In this document: positions 8,935-18,720 of the stretch, one piece after another | Layout: each line of letters starts with the position of its first letter | How positions within the stretch are numbered: the stretch's first letter is position 1 | Source: Planctomycetota bacterium | GTDB lineage: Bacteria; Planctomycetota; B15-G4 | Assembly: GCA_029259715.1 (NCBI GenBank) | Contig: JAJDEP010000013.1 | Location: 1-64,000 of the forward strand | Direction of reading: 5' to 3' | DNA: 64,000 bases | Made by a program: the position numbers and the translations under genes | Notes under the pieces: generated by a model | Told to the model about the DNA's origin: nothing | Seen by the model: the letters and a program-made list of their open reading frames with translations, nothing else | Database searches by the model: none

Positions 8935-11900
8935 TTACTTGAACTTCACGCCCAACCCGTTGCTGGCCGAGATCCCCGTCGGCGCGGGGAAGCCCGATTC
9001 GGGATCGGCGATGAAGGCCTGCAGGTAGACCGCGTCACCCAGCGGACCGATGTTGGCAGGCACGCCGCAAGTGATCGTGAACGAACCGGCGCCCGGGACG
9101 CCTGGCGTACCGCCCAACGTGATCACGGCGTGTCCGAGGATGTCGTCGACGACCACGACCGGATCGCCGTCACCCTCGATGGGGATCGTCGCGCAGCCCA
9201 TGACGAGCACGCACAGCGCACCGCCCACGCCGCCCTCGATGATCAACTCGATCTTTCCCTGGGGCGTGCTGTAACCCTTGCCCTGCAGTGAGGGCACGAT
9301 GTCGCCCGCGCCCGCCTTGCCATGATGGAAGCTGAAGAATCCGTTCAGCTCGCTGAGCACGATCGAGACCGAGCCGCTGTTGCCGTGGACGAGCGAAGTG
9401 TCCATGGTGCCGTCGTCGTCGAAGTCGGCAGCCATCGGCCGCAAGGGGCCGAACCCGCCCACAGACGAGAGCCCCGCGAACAGGTCGACCTCGAAGGTTC
9501 CGTTGCCGTGCCCCCGCAGCAGGCGCACGTAGGCTTGATCGAGGTGCGCCTCCACCGATTCGTTCGACGAGAGGATGTCGAGGTCGCCGTCGCCGTTGGT
9601 GTCCACGAGGCGGAGCGCCCCGCCACCGGCCGCTGCGGCCTGGGCGTTGACGCCGGCCTTCGTGAACGAGCCCCGCCCGTCCGCCAGCGCCACGATCAAC
9701 TTCCCGTTCACGGCACCCAGGGCCACGTCGACCCGGCCGTCGCGGTTGATGTCGCCCACGTCGAGGCTGCGGATCTCGTCCCAGGTCGCCGCGAGCGGAT
9801 GGAACACCGGCACGAGGATGCCGGCCTGGTTCTCGAGCACCACGAGCAGGCCGTCGTTCTCGCCATCGCCGGCCGTGGACTTGCCCGAGGCCACCACATC
9901 GTCGTCCCGGTCGCCGTCGATGTCGACGACCATGATGCCGCCCGTCAGCACCACGTCGCTCGGCATGACCGTCAGCAGCCCGGCGTGGTCCACGGTCCCG
10001 TCGTCATGGCCGGAGTAGACGATGATGCCGTCGTCCCCTTGGGGCCCGCGCAAGGTGACGGCGACGTCGATGCCGTCCGTACCGTTCGCGGCGTCGGGCA
10101 CGAGATGCCCGACGTCGAACTCGCCGCTCAACGGGACACCACCCGCGGGCATGTCCGCATAACCGACCCAGTCACTGCGGAAGAGTCCACCCGCGCCGTC
10201 GCCGAGGTAGAGCGAAAGGCTCGGACGCGTCGGCGCCCCGAGCGAGCTCTCCCACAGGTTGTAGACCACGGCATCGAGGTGCTCGTCGTTGTCGAGGTGC
10301 GTCAGCCGCAGGTCGCGGGGCCCGCCGGCGTAGCCGCCCCCCAAGGCGAGGCAGGGCGCGCCCTGGCCGTAGGGGTCGTGTCCCTCCACGCCGCAGGGGT
10401 CGACGACGCAGTTGGGGTCGTTGACCCCGGGCTGCCAGCACTCGGGCAACGTCAGGCGCGGGCCCGCGATACCGCCCTCGCCGTTGCCGCGGAACACCGA
10501 GAGGCTGTTGTCGACGACGTTGGGCACGACGAGGTCGAGGGCCGACGCACCGTCATCCGCGGCCGTCCCGTCGAGGTCGCCGATGCCGCCATCGGCCGGC
10601 TGGATTCCCGAGAGGAACTGGTTCGGCACCGCGAGTTCGAAGCCGCCCTCGCCGTCGCCCACGAGCGCCACCAGGAACGACTTCACCGAGGCGCCGAGCG
10701 TGCCGGTGCCGGCGCCCTGGTCCTGATACCAGACGATCACGCAGTCGAGCAGGTCGTCGCCCTGTACGCCGGGCGTCACCAGATCGAGATCGGGGGCGAT
10801 GTCGCGCAGGATCGGCGCCACGCCCTTGCCCGCGAAGGGCGTCGGAATGGTCTCCTTCGTGAAGCCGTCATTGCCGTCGTTCATCAGCACGACGAGGGTG
10901 ATGGGCGGGTTCTCCTCGGCGAAGGCCTCCGGCGGCCAGGCCACGTTGTCCGAGCTGGTGTAGACCGCGTCGAGGAACTGATCGGTGTTCGAGTTGATCT
11001 GCCCCTGATCACCGAAGGTGGGCACGATGCCGTCGGCATTCGGGAAGGTGAGGCGCCCCGCCGGGTTGGCCGACAAGATGAATCCGCCCTGGCCGTCGCC
11101 GATCCACAACTCGATCACGGCCTGAGGCACGCCGTTGGGGCCGCCTTCGTACTCGTGGGTCACGACGAGGGTGTCGAGCGAGGCGTCGCCGCCGAAGTCG
11201 CCGAGCTGGACGGACGCAACCGCCTTGCCCGTCGCGAAGGTGCCGGCATTGGTAAAGCCGCCGGCGCCGTCGTTGAGGAACACGGTGACGAACCCGTCCT
11301 CGGCCGGCGGCACGATATCCGTGTCCGCCTGGACGCCGCTGGCCACGACCACGTCGATGCCGCCGTCGGACACCGAGAGGTCGTCGACGTTGCCGATGGC
11401 GAAGTCCGTCAGAAACGTCACCGGCGTGAAGGCCGGGTCGGTGAAGAAGTCCACCGGCGGGACCGCCGCCACGTCCTGGTCGGAGAAGAACAGCGAGAGG
11501 CCCTTGTCGCCGCCCGCGAGGATGTCGAGGCCCACCTCACCCAAAGGACCATCGCCGAACTCGGCCACGCCCACGACAACGGGTGCCGAGTTCTGGGCCG
11601 GCACGAGGCCGGCGGTCAGGTCGAGCTCGATCTGCTCGAGATACGGCCCGCCGAAGTCGAGGTCCTCGGCCTGCAGGTAGGAGATGGAATCGCCGGTGTG
11701 GTTGGCCGTGACGATGTCGTTGTGCGTATCGCCGCTCAAGTCGCTCTGCGTTGCCATGACCGGGCCCGTGCCCGTCATCGCCTCTCCCGCTGAAGCGAAG
11801 CCGACCACGGTGTTGTCCAGATCGCCACTGACGGTGGCGACCTGTGCGTCAATCGAGCTGCCGCTCGTCTTGGGCACCACGACGACCGGATCGAGGATGA

Positions 11901-13389
11901 AGTCGTCGCCGCCGTCCGGAACGGGCGGAGGCTCGACCAACGTCGACCGCCCGGCGCGGCCCTCGATGGCGCCGATGAAGTCGGGGCTGAAGCCCGACTC
12001 CTGGGCCAGCCCGTTAAGGAACAACGCCCAGAGGAAGGGCGTCTCGATGGCGTCGACGTAGGCCTGACCGGCCATCATGTCGGGCACGCCGTCGGCGTTG
12101 AGGTCGCCGATCCCGGCCAGGGAGATTCCGAAGAACTCGTCCGACTGACCGGGATCCACCGAGTGGATCTCCCGTGTCGCCTTCAACGTGCCCGGGTTGC
12201 TGTCGGCCACCTCCATGGAGAGGACAAAGACGACGCCGTCATCGGTGTCCTGGTTCACGGCGCCGACCGCGAGTTCGAGCGTGCCGTCGCTGTCGATGTC
12301 GCCGAGCCCGGCCAACGACCAGCCGAACCCCGAGACGATGTCGAGCGTGCCGTTGAAGCCGCCTTCGTTCTCGGAGATGAGCATCACGTCGTCGAGGGAG
12401 ACGTCGCCGGGCCCGCTGCTGCCCAACTGGAGCACCCACACGGCGCCCACGTCGATGCTCGGGTCGCCCACGATGTCCGAGATGTTCCGGTAGGGCTCGC
12501 CCACCGCGATGAACGGCAGGCCATCGCCATCGAGGTCGCCGACGTTGGCCACCGAGATGCCGAAGTAACCCGCGCCCCCGCTGTCGTTGGTGCCGTTGAA
12601 GTTGGTCGTGTCTTCATCGACGCGGTACTGGAGCGTGACGAGACCATCCGCGTCCAAGAGCAGGATCCAGAGGCCGCCCTTGTCGAGAGCCGAGAAGACG
12701 TCGCCGTCCCCCGCCGTGCCGACCGCGAGATCGGGGATGCCGTCGCCGTCGACATCGCCCAGGCCTGCCAGTGAACGCGGCTTGCGCAGATCGGCCATGC
12801 TGCCGGTGAACCCACCGACACCATCCGCGATCTGCTGCTCGCCCTTCACCGTTCCGTCGCCGTTGAGGAACAGGATCCAGACCGCCCCGTCCTCGTCGAC
12901 CGTGTCGTCGACGTTGCTCACGGCAAGGTCACCGATGCCGTCTCCGTCCACGTCACCGAGGGCGGCCACGGCGCGGCCGAAGCCGTCGAAATCGCCGATG
13001 GGTCCGACGAAGCCGCCTGATGTGTCGCTGATCTTGGCGACGGAGGCCACGGAGGCATCGGGGTTTAGCCAGAGCAACCAGACGGAGCCCCGCTCGATGC
13101 CGCCTTCCGCAGAGAACGGCGCCCCCACGGCGATGACGTGATCGACGACGCCATCCGTCGTGTCGAAGTCACCGAGATCCGTGACCGCGACACCGAAGCC
13201 GCCGCGGGCGATGCTCACCACGACCTTGTCGTCCACCAGCCCGTCATCCTGGGCCGATGTCCATTGTGTCAGCAGCAATACAACCGCCGCCGCCCGTCCG
13301 AGCATCCGCACCCAAGAGCCCCGGTTTTCCCAAGGGCCCCGCCCGGCCTGCGCATGGGTCATCATCCCGCTGACTGTCTGCGTTCCCAC
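8935..13389 (-). CDS. Large secreted FG-GAP/VCBS repeat protein
   Basis: 1484 residues. The start is GTG, chosen for the strong GGAGGAGG site 5 nt upstream; a later Met (13305) would give a tighter signal peptide ('AAAVVLLLTQWTSAQ'). Residues 50-480 hold about six FG-GAP repeats with 'DVDGDGIGDLAV'-type calcium-binding loops, as in integrin-alpha-like propellers. Residues 500-1370 continue with VCBS-like repeats ('DTNGDGDLDILSSNES', 'MNDGNDGFTKETI'). The C-terminus is a divergent copy of the domain shared by the secreted proteins here ('AFIADPESGFPAPTGISASNG'). It is probably an extracellular or surface Ca-binding adhesion-type protein. It is followed by a small propeller protein on the same strand. 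The long plus-strand ORFs over it are shadows. Confidence 0.85.
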   Translation of the reverse strand: MGTQTVSGMMTHAQAGRGPWENRGSWVRMLGRAAAVVLLLTQWTSAQDDGLVDDKVVVSIARGGFGVAVTDLGDFDTTDGVVDHVIAVGAPFSAEGGIERGSVWLLWLNPDASVASVAKISDTSGGFVGPIGDFDGFGRAVAALGDVDGDGIGDLAVSNVDDTVDEDGAVWILFLNGDGTVKGEQQIADGVGGFTGSMADLRKPRSLAGLGDVDGDGIPDLAVGTAGDGDVFSALDKGGLWILLLDADGLVTLQYRVDEDTTNFNGTNDSGGAGYFGISVANVGDLDGDGLPFIAVGEPYRNISDIVGDPSIDVGAVWVLQLGSSGPGDVSLDDVMLISENEGGFNGTLDIVSGFGWSLAGLGDIDSDGTLELAVGAVNQDTDDGVVFVLSMEVADSNPGTLKATREIHSVDPGQSDEFFGISLAGIGDLNADGVPDMMAGQAYVDAIETPFLWALFLNGLAQESGFSPDFIGAIEGRAGRSTLVEPPPVPDGGDDFILDPVVVVPKTSGSSIDAQVATVSGDLDNTVVGFASAGEAMTGTGPVMATQSDLSGDTHNDIVTANHTGDSISYLQAEDLDFGGPYLEQIELDLTAGLVPAQNSAPVVVGVAEFGDGPLGEVGLDILAGGDKGLSLFFSDQDVAAVPPVDFFTDPAFTPVTFLTDFAIGNVDDLSVSDGGIDVVVASGVQADTDIVPPAEDGFVTVFLNDGAGGFTNAGTFATGKAVASVQLGDFGGDASLDTLVVTHEYEGGPNGVPQAVIELWIGDGQGGFILSANPAGRLTFPNADGIVPTFGDQGQINSNTDQFLDAVYTSSDNVAWPPEAFAEENPPITLVVLMNDGNDGFTKETIPTPFAGKGVAPILRDIAPDLDLVTPGVQGDDLLDCVIVWYQDQGAGTGTLGASVKSFLVALVGDGEGGFELAVPNQFLSGIQPADGGIGDLDGTAADDGASALDLVVPNVVDNSLSVFRGNGEGGIAGPRLTLPECWQPGVNDPNCVVDPCGVEGHDPYGQGAPCLALGGGYAGGPRDLRLTHLDNDEHLDAVVYNLWESSLGAPTRPSLSLYLGDGAGGLFRSDWVGYADMPAGGVPLSGEFDVGHLVPDAANGTDGIDVAVTLRGPQGDDGIIVYSGHDDGTVDHAGLLTVMPSDVVLTGGIMVVDIDGDRDDDVVASGKSTAGDGENDGLLVVLENQAGILVPVFHPLAATWDEIRSLDVGDINRDGRVDVALGAVNGKLIVALADGRGSFTKAGVNAQAAAAGGGALRLVDTNGDGDLDILSSNESVEAHLDQAYVRLLRGHGNGTFEVDLFAGLSSVGGFGPLRPMAADFDDDGTMDTSLVHGNSGSVSIVLSELNGFFSFHHGKAGAGDIVPSLQGKGYSTPQGKIELIIEGGVGGALCVLVMGCATIPIEGDGDPVVVVDDILGHAVITLGGTPGVPGAGSFTITCGVPANIGPLGDAVYLQAFIADPESGFPAPTGISASNGLGVKFK

Positions 13390-13663
13390 GGTTCCTCCTC
13401 CAGACCTGAATGCGGGGTCGGCGGATCTGCCTCGCCCCCATTTCTGCCGGTCTCAGCACCCGCGCTGTAAACCAGCTGCCCCCCAGCAGCAATGGAGTCT
13501 AAGGGCAAGTCAGAGATCCGTCACGGGCGCGCATTGCGCCCACAGATGCGCCAGGAATCCGACATTCGAGAATCCGTTCGGTCGGCTCGCCGATGCCATT
13601 GGGTGGGCGGCTGGCGTGGTGGGGCACCCGCTTGGGCAGCGCCCTGCCGACGACGTCCACGGA

Positions 13664-16084
13664 CTAGGGCGCCGTCACCCGCAGCGCGTTGCTGGCCGAG
13701 AAGCCGTAGATGCCGAACGCGTCTTGGACCCAGTACTGCAGGAACATCTCAAAGCCCGGCGGCACGAGGGTCGGCCACTGCCCTTGAAGAAACACTCCGC
13801 CGAGTCCGTCGGTCTGGGTCACGACGACGAATCCCGGAGTCGATGGATCAGGCACGAGAGTACCGCCATAGAAACCCGGGAACGCCAGTTCGGAGAAGCC
13901 CACGATGAGGAAGGCCGGCATGGAGGACGGCCCGTCTGTGAGGGTCAACTGGACCTGGGTGTTCTTCTGCAGCGATCCGATGCCGCTCAGCACCGGAGAG
14001 GAGAGCCCCGAGTGCAGCGAGTGGCCCACGTCCTTCCACTCGGTGCGCGCCACGGTCAGGTCGACGATGTCACCCGTCACCGACTTGATGATCACGTTGT
14101 TACGCCAGATCTCGCTCACGCCGTCGTCCGGCCGGCCCCGCGTTCCGATCCACACGTTGCCGTAGCGATCGACGGCGAGCCCCGTCTCCATCTCGCCCAT
14201 GCTGTTGGACTCTCGGTGCACAACCTCGAGCACCTCCTGGCTCAAGCGGAAGACGGCGCTGTCGCCCGAAGGGCAGGCGTCCGGCTCGCCCTGGGCGATC
14301 ACATAGACATCGCCGTTTGGAGCCGCAGCAACCTCCGTGGCGAAGTCTTCGCAGCACACCTGCTCGAGGGGCCAATGCAGGTTGCAATTCCACCGCAGGT
14401 TGACGGTCGCACCACCCAGCAGGCTCTCTCCCGATGTGTAGAGATTTCCGCGGCGATCGACATCGAAGCCGTCGATCTCCGCGCATTGGGTCAGGTCGAC
14501 GGTCGTGTCGACCCAGGTCAGCCCGTCGCGCCAGCGGTAGAGGGTGTAGACCTCGGGAGTCTTGCCCTCGACGGTCATCACGTAGGCCGATCCGTCGGGG
14601 CCGATGGCCATCTCGAGGGGTTCTTTCACGAAATCCTGAACGACGATGCCGTTGCGGAACAGCACGCATCCCACGATCGGATCGGGCCAGCGTGCCAGCA
14701 CGTAGAGGTTGTGGTGGGCGTCGACCCCGATGGAGTTGATGCCGTCGTAGAACACCGGCAGGGAGAAGACCGCCTGGGGAGTGCCGCCGCTATCGCGGAA
14801 GACGGTCTCGACCATCGTGTCGAGATCGCGCAGGGCGTAGTAGAGGTCCTGGGCGGCGCCGTTCGTGCCGGTCGTCGTCTCGCCGCTCGACACCACGTCG
14901 GCGACGAGTAACCCGGTGGGGCTCGGCAGGTTCGACGTGTTCACGACGTTGAAGCCGATCGAGTTGAGGCCCTCTGTGAACAACCCGCTCAACGCGAAGG
15001 GCTCGAGGCTCGAGAAGGCCGCGTCGCTGACCGGGTGCACGAACCCCGAGTCCTTGAAGTTGACGTCGATGGTCACGGCATTGTCGGCGGCCACGGAACC
15101 CGCGATCACCACCGTGTCCGGATTGAAGTTGGCCAGATCGACGGAGAGGCTGTAACGGTAGATCTCGGGCGGCGCCGCGGCATTGCCGCCAGGCGGGCCG
15201 ATCCACTGCGTGCCGGGCGGTGGCGAAACCCAGGATCCGTTCTGCGGGATGACGACTGCCGGGCCCTGCTTGAAGGGCAGCTCATAGTGGGAGTCTCCGA
15301 CTCCGACCGGCAGCTTGCGGCTCTCATCGTCGACGCCCGTGCTGTAGGCCCCCGGAATCGCGCACACCTGGCAGGTGGTGAACTCGATGTCGTTCTCCCA
15401 GTCGAAGCCCTGGGCATAGAGGAAGTCATCGGTCCCGCCATCGCGAAACTCAGTGTCGAAATCGACGTTGATGATCTCGATGTCGTAGACGTGCCGTGAG
15501 GCGCCCGGCAGGACGATTGCCGGCTTCCACTCGGTCTCGGCGCTGTCCTTGAAGTCGATGTACTGGATCTCATCCTCGAGCTTGATGCTCTCGATCTCGG
15601 CATTGAGGAAGTCGCCGAAGGACGAGGCGTCCTCCCAGACGAATTCCGGATCGAGGGGCACGTCGACCGCACCCGGCTGTGGTGATGTGACGAAGGGAAA
15701 CCCTGTGGGTTCGGGAACGTCGAACTCGACGTCGAAAGTGACGGTGCCCGTCGAGTGATCGATGTTGAGCGTGAACGTCCCAGTAGGCGCGGATGCCAAG
15801 CCGCAGTCCACCTGGGCGTACCACTCCAGGTCATCACAGTCATACGACAGCGGGATCGGCGGCCCACCGCTCGGCAGCACGAAGGAGCCCCCGGTCATGC
15901 TGCCCTCCTCGATGACCACGAGTTCGATCGTGTAGGGCGAGGGACCGCACGGGACGTTGTTGATGTACTGCTTCGTCGCCTGAATATCGACGCTGATCAT
16001 GTCGATCTGTGCGTTCGCCGAACTCGCCGCGGCGACGGCCAGGACGACCATGGCGATGATTGTGTGGCCACTTCGCTGATGCAT
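13664..16084 (-). CDS. Large secreted propeller/Ig-like protein
   Basis: ATG at 16084 has GGAGGA just upstream and starts a good signal peptide ('TIIAMVVLAVAAASSANAQ'); the extra 20 codons of the ORF are dropped. The 806-residue product has an N-terminal beta-rich part, an Ig-like block ('DVPLDPEFVWED'), a segment ending 'GGTDDFLYAQGF' that mirrors 'SGTDDFLYEPGF' of the first gene, then a propeller ('GVDAHHNLYVLA', 'GPDGSAYVM', 'DRYGNVWIG'). It ends in the shared C-terminal domain ('FYGGTLVPDP', 'FLQYWVQDAFG', 'ASNALRVTAP'). It is probably exported and is a domain-shuffled paralogue of the product at 1-2876. Function unknown. Confidence 0.8.
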   Translation of the reverse strand: MHQRSGHTIIAMVVLAVAAASSANAQIDMISVDIQATKQYINNVPCGPSPYTIELVVIEEGSMTGGSFVLPSGGPPIPLSYDCDDLEWYAQVDCGLASAPTGTFTLNIDHSTGTVTFDVEFDVPEPTGFPFVTSPQPGAVDVPLDPEFVWEDASSFGDFLNAEIESIKLEDEIQYIDFKDSAETEWKPAIVLPGASRHVYDIEIINVDFDTEFRDGGTDDFLYAQGFDWENDIEFTTCQVCAIPGAYSTGVDDESRKLPVGVGDSHYELPFKQGPAVVIPQNGSWVSPPPGTQWIGPPGGNAAAPPEIYRYSLSVDLANFNPDTVVIAGSVAADNAVTIDVNFKDSGFVHPVSDAAFSSLEPFALSGLFTEGLNSIGFNVVNTSNLPSPTGLLVADVVSSGETTTGTNGAAQDLYYALRDLDTMVETVFRDSGGTPQAVFSLPVFYDGINSIGVDAHHNLYVLARWPDPIVGCVLFRNGIVVQDFVKEPLEMAIGPDGSAYVMTVEGKTPEVYTLYRWRDGLTWVDTTVDLTQCAEIDGFDVDRRGNLYTSGESLLGGATVNLRWNCNLHWPLEQVCCEDFATEVAAAPNGDVYVIAQGEPDACPSGDSAVFRLSQEVLEVVHRESNSMGEMETGLAVDRYGNVWIGTRGRPDDGVSEIWRNNVIIKSVTGDIVDLTVARTEWKDVGHSLHSGLSSPVLSGIGSLQKNTQVQLTLTDGPSSMPAFLIVGFSELAFPGFYGGTLVPDPSTPGFVVVTQTDGLGGVFLQGQWPTLVPPGFEMFLQYWVQDAFGIYGFSASNALRVTAP

Positions 16085-16227
16085 TGCTCCTCCGATTCCC
16101 GCCCCCGCGGGTCGAACGCGCGGCCCACTCCCCGGCCGCGGCACGCGTCCCCTGGAGGAGCGCGCGGGCCGATGATATCAGCGATCCGAACAGTCTGCCG
16201 AGCGTGCCCCATCGGCAGACCCCACCC

Positions 16228-17475
16228 CTACCACCCGCCTCCCACCAACCCCGCCCCCACCAGGTACTCCGCGAACAACCGCGCCTTCAGCAACGCCCCG
16301 CGCTCGTTCACGTGGCGGCCGTCGACGAACAACTCGGGTCCGTCGGGGAACTGCGCCGCGAAGTCGAACAGGTGCGCCGGAGTCTCGCCGGCCATCCGGG
16401 CGATGACCGCGTTCATGTCGGCGTAGGCCGCGTCGTACTCGGGCGCCGACACACGGGGCTGCCGGGGGAACGCGTTGCTGTGGGCGAAGGTCGCCAGCAC
16501 CACGTCGATGTTGCGGTGGTGCGCCACCCCCACCAGGCTCTTCAGGTTGCGCGCGAAGTGTCGCGGGTCGTTGGTGTCGAGCATCTGCCCCGCCGGCACC
16601 CGCCGGAAGACGCCGCCCGGGTAGGTGCCCGCGAGCTTCTGGCTGCGGAAGTCGTCGCCGTAGTACGTCTCGGGGTGCTCGTCCATGAGCCGCCGCTCGA
16701 TGGTGGCGTAGGAGTGCGGCTCCATCCAGCCGGCGCTGATCATGACCACCCGCAGGAACGCGCTGTGCTCCCACAGCGCCGGCGTGAAGTTCGACTCGGA
16801 GATGGGGCCGCGGTAGCCGCTCGCATCGCCGACGTACGCCTCGGGCGGCCAGACCATGCGCGGATGGATGTCGTTGATGGCGTGGTAGACCACCAGCAGG
16901 TCCGGCTCCAGCTCGAGCAGGTTCAGCTCGAGATTGATCAGCGACTCCCAGGTCGTCCAGCCGCCGCAGCCGGCGTTGATCACGCGCACGCCGGGGTGCC
17001 CGCCCTCGCGCAGCAGACGTTGCAGCTGGCCCGGGTAGGTGAGCGCGTCGTCCTCCACCTCGCTGGTGTAGGTGGTGGACCCGCCCACGCAGACGATGCG
17101 GAACTCCCCGGGCGCCTTCTTGGTGATCTCGGGCCCGCGGAACCCGTGGCGGTTGTGGTTGGTCTTGCCGCTGCGGAAGCCGGGGTTGAGGGCGTAGCCC
17201 AGATAGCGGTGCGGCTTGTAACGCTTCGCGTTGGCGCCCGTCTCCCCGGCGCCCGCCGATTCGTCCGCACTTTGTCCGGCCCCTGTCGCTGCTGACCCGG
17301 CCGGCCCCCCGTCGCCCTGGGAGAGCTGCTCCATGGAGGCGAAGCGGCGCCAGGTGGGTGGTTCGACCCGGCTCTCGAGCCACCAGCGGGTGCCCGCCTC
17401 GCAGGCCACGAAGAGCACCAGCAGCACGAGCTGCATCAGGAACAGCCCGGCGAAGAGGCGTCGTGAGCGGCTCAC
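16228..17475 (-). CDS. Membrane-anchored SGNH/GDSL hydrolase-like protein (second of tandem pair)
   Basis: The start is GTG at 17475, overlapping the upstream TGA as GTGA; the ORF-track extension to 18018 lies inside the previous gene. An N-terminal membrane anchor ('LFLMQLVLLVLFVACEAG') is followed by an SGNH fold. Block I is 'VCVGGSTTYT', the Gly block is near 'NAGCGGWTTWES', block III is 'VVYHAINDI' with the Asn, and the C-terminal Asp-x-x-His is 'DGRHVN'. The family holds esterases, lipases and acyl-modifying enzymes of polysaccharides. The 415-residue product is close in sequence to the upstream gene, so the pair arose by duplication. The substrate cannot be inferred; envelope carbohydrate deacylation is one possibility. 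Confidence 0.8.
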   Translation of the reverse strand: MSRSRRLFAGLFLMQLVLLVLFVACEAGTRWWLESRVEPPTWRRFASMEQLSQGDGGPAGSAATGAGQSADESAGAGETGANAKRYKPHRYLGYALNPGFRSGKTNHNRHGFRGPEITKKAPGEFRIVCVGGSTTYTSEVEDDALTYPGQLQRLLREGGHPGVRVINAGCGGWTTWESLINLELNLLELEPDLLVVYHAINDIHPRMVWPPEAYVGDASGYRGPISESNFTPALWEHSAFLRVVMISAGWMEPHSYATIERRLMDEHPETYYGDDFRSQKLAGTYPGGVFRRVPAGQMLDTNDPRHFARNLKSLVGVAHHRNIDVVLATFAHSNAFPRQPRVSAPEYDAAYADMNAVIARMAGETPAHLFDFAAQFPDGPELFVDGRHVNERGALLKARLFAEYLVGAGLVGGGW

Positions 17476-18662
17476 GGTCCGCTCCCGATCAGCTTGTTTT
17501 CGAGGATGAAGCGGGTGAATAGGCGCGCCTTCAGCTCGGCGCCCTGCTTGTTCACGTGACGCCCGTCGTCGAAGTACTGCTTCGTGCGCGGGAAGTCCGC
17601 TGCGAAGTCGTAGCAGGGCACGTCGTTGCGCTCGCACACCGCCTGCATGAGCGCGTTCATGCGCGGGTACGCGGCCTGGTACTCGGGCGAGGCCGCCCGG
17701 GCCGAATCCTTGAACTCGGGCGAGGTCGCGAAGGTGGCCATCATCACGTCGATGTCGTGAGCGTTCGCCAGCGCGATGATCGACTCGAGGTTGCGCTCGA
17801 AGAAGATCGGCGGGTGGGCGTCGAGCATCTGCTGCACGCCCACCCGGCTGAAAATCCCGCTGGGATAGGTGCCCGCCGCCCACTGATGGAAGAACTCGTG
17901 GGCGTGGAAGGTCTCGGGCCCCTCGGTGAAGAGGATGCGCTCGGGACTCACGTAGCTGGCGGGCTGGGTCCACTCGGCCGACACGGCCACGATGCGCAGG
18001 AAGGTGCTGTATTCCCACGGCGCCGGCGTCACCGTGCCCGACACCACCGCCTGCCGCCGCCCGGAGTTGTCACCCCGGTAGGCCGTCGACGGCCACACCA
18101 CCCGCGTGTGGATGTCGTTCACCGCGTGGTAGACGATGAGCATGTCCGGGTCGAGCTCGAGCACCCGGAACTGCAGGTTGATCAGCGACTCGTAGGTGCT
18201 CCAGGCCGGCGACCCCGCGTTGATCACGCGCACATTGTCGTGGCCGGCCGCCCGGAGGAACTGCTCGATGCGCTGGGGATAGGCCTCGGCGTCGTTGCCC
18301 ACCGAGGTGGTGTAGGTGGTCGAGCCGCCGAGGCAGACGATGCGGAACTCGCCCTCCGGCTTGGCCCGCGGGAACTCCTCGCCGCGGAAGCCGAGGGAGT
18401 TGTGGGTGGTGATGCCGCCGCCCTTCTCGCGCTTGGCCCGGTACTTCGGCGTGGGCCGGTAGCCGATGTAGCGGTGCGGGACGAAGCGCTTGTCCGTGGG
18501 GTCGGCGTAGCGCTCCTGCAGCTGGGCCTGCGAGGCGTAGCGCCGGAAGACCGGCTCCGCCGCCCGGTTCTCGAGCCACCAGCGCGAGCCCAGCTCGAAC
18601 GCGCCGAACACGGCGAGCAGGACGAGCTCGATGACGAACAGCCGCGCCGCCAGCTTTCTCAT
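17472..18662 (-). CDS. Membrane-anchored SGNH/GDSL hydrolase-like protein (first of tandem pair)
   Basis: ATG at 18662 with an upstream GGGGGCG starts a membrane anchor ('LFVIELVLLAVFGAFELG') followed by 'SRWWLENR', a phrase also present in the downstream paralogue. SGNH blocks are visible: 'VCLGGSTTYT', 'NAGSPAWSTYES', 'IVYHAVNDI' and the catalytic 'DGRHVNKQG'. The active site should face the periplasm or cell surface. The stop overlaps the next GTG by 4 nt, so the two are translationally coupled. The sodium:solute symporter gene ends 58 bp upstream. The substrate is unknown. Confidence 0.82.
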   Translation of the reverse strand: MRKLAARLFVIELVLLAVFGAFELGSRWWLENRAAEPVFRRYASQAQLQERYADPTDKRFVPHRYIGYRPTPKYRAKREKGGGITTHNSLGFRGEEFPRAKPEGEFRIVCLGGSTTYTTSVGNDAEAYPQRIEQFLRAAGHDNVRVINAGSPAWSTYESLINLQFRVLELDPDMLIVYHAVNDIHTRVVWPSTAYRGDNSGRRQAVVSGTVTPAPWEYSTFLRIVAVSAEWTQPASYVSPERILFTEGPETFHAHEFFHQWAAGTYPSGIFSRVGVQQMLDAHPPIFFERNLESIIALANAHDIDVMMATFATSPEFKDSARAASPEYQAAYPRMNALMQAVCERNDVPCYDFAADFPRTKQYFDDGRHVNKQGAELKARLFTRFILENKLIGSGP

Positions 18663-18720
18663 GTCGCCCCCACCGGAATCCGACCTGCCCTGCGCCGCGG
18701 GGATGCCGCCGCCGCGCGCC

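Noticed and set aside
9322-11793. 823-aa plus-strand ORF over the FG-GAP gene
   Set aside because: High-GC antisense frame with His/Arg/Val/Glu bias and no motifs; FG-GAP repeats on the minus strand are convincing.
12163-12774. Plus-strand ORFs (203 aa and others) in the FG-GAP region
   Set aside because: Shadows caused by repeated GAC/GGC codons of the calcium-binding loops.
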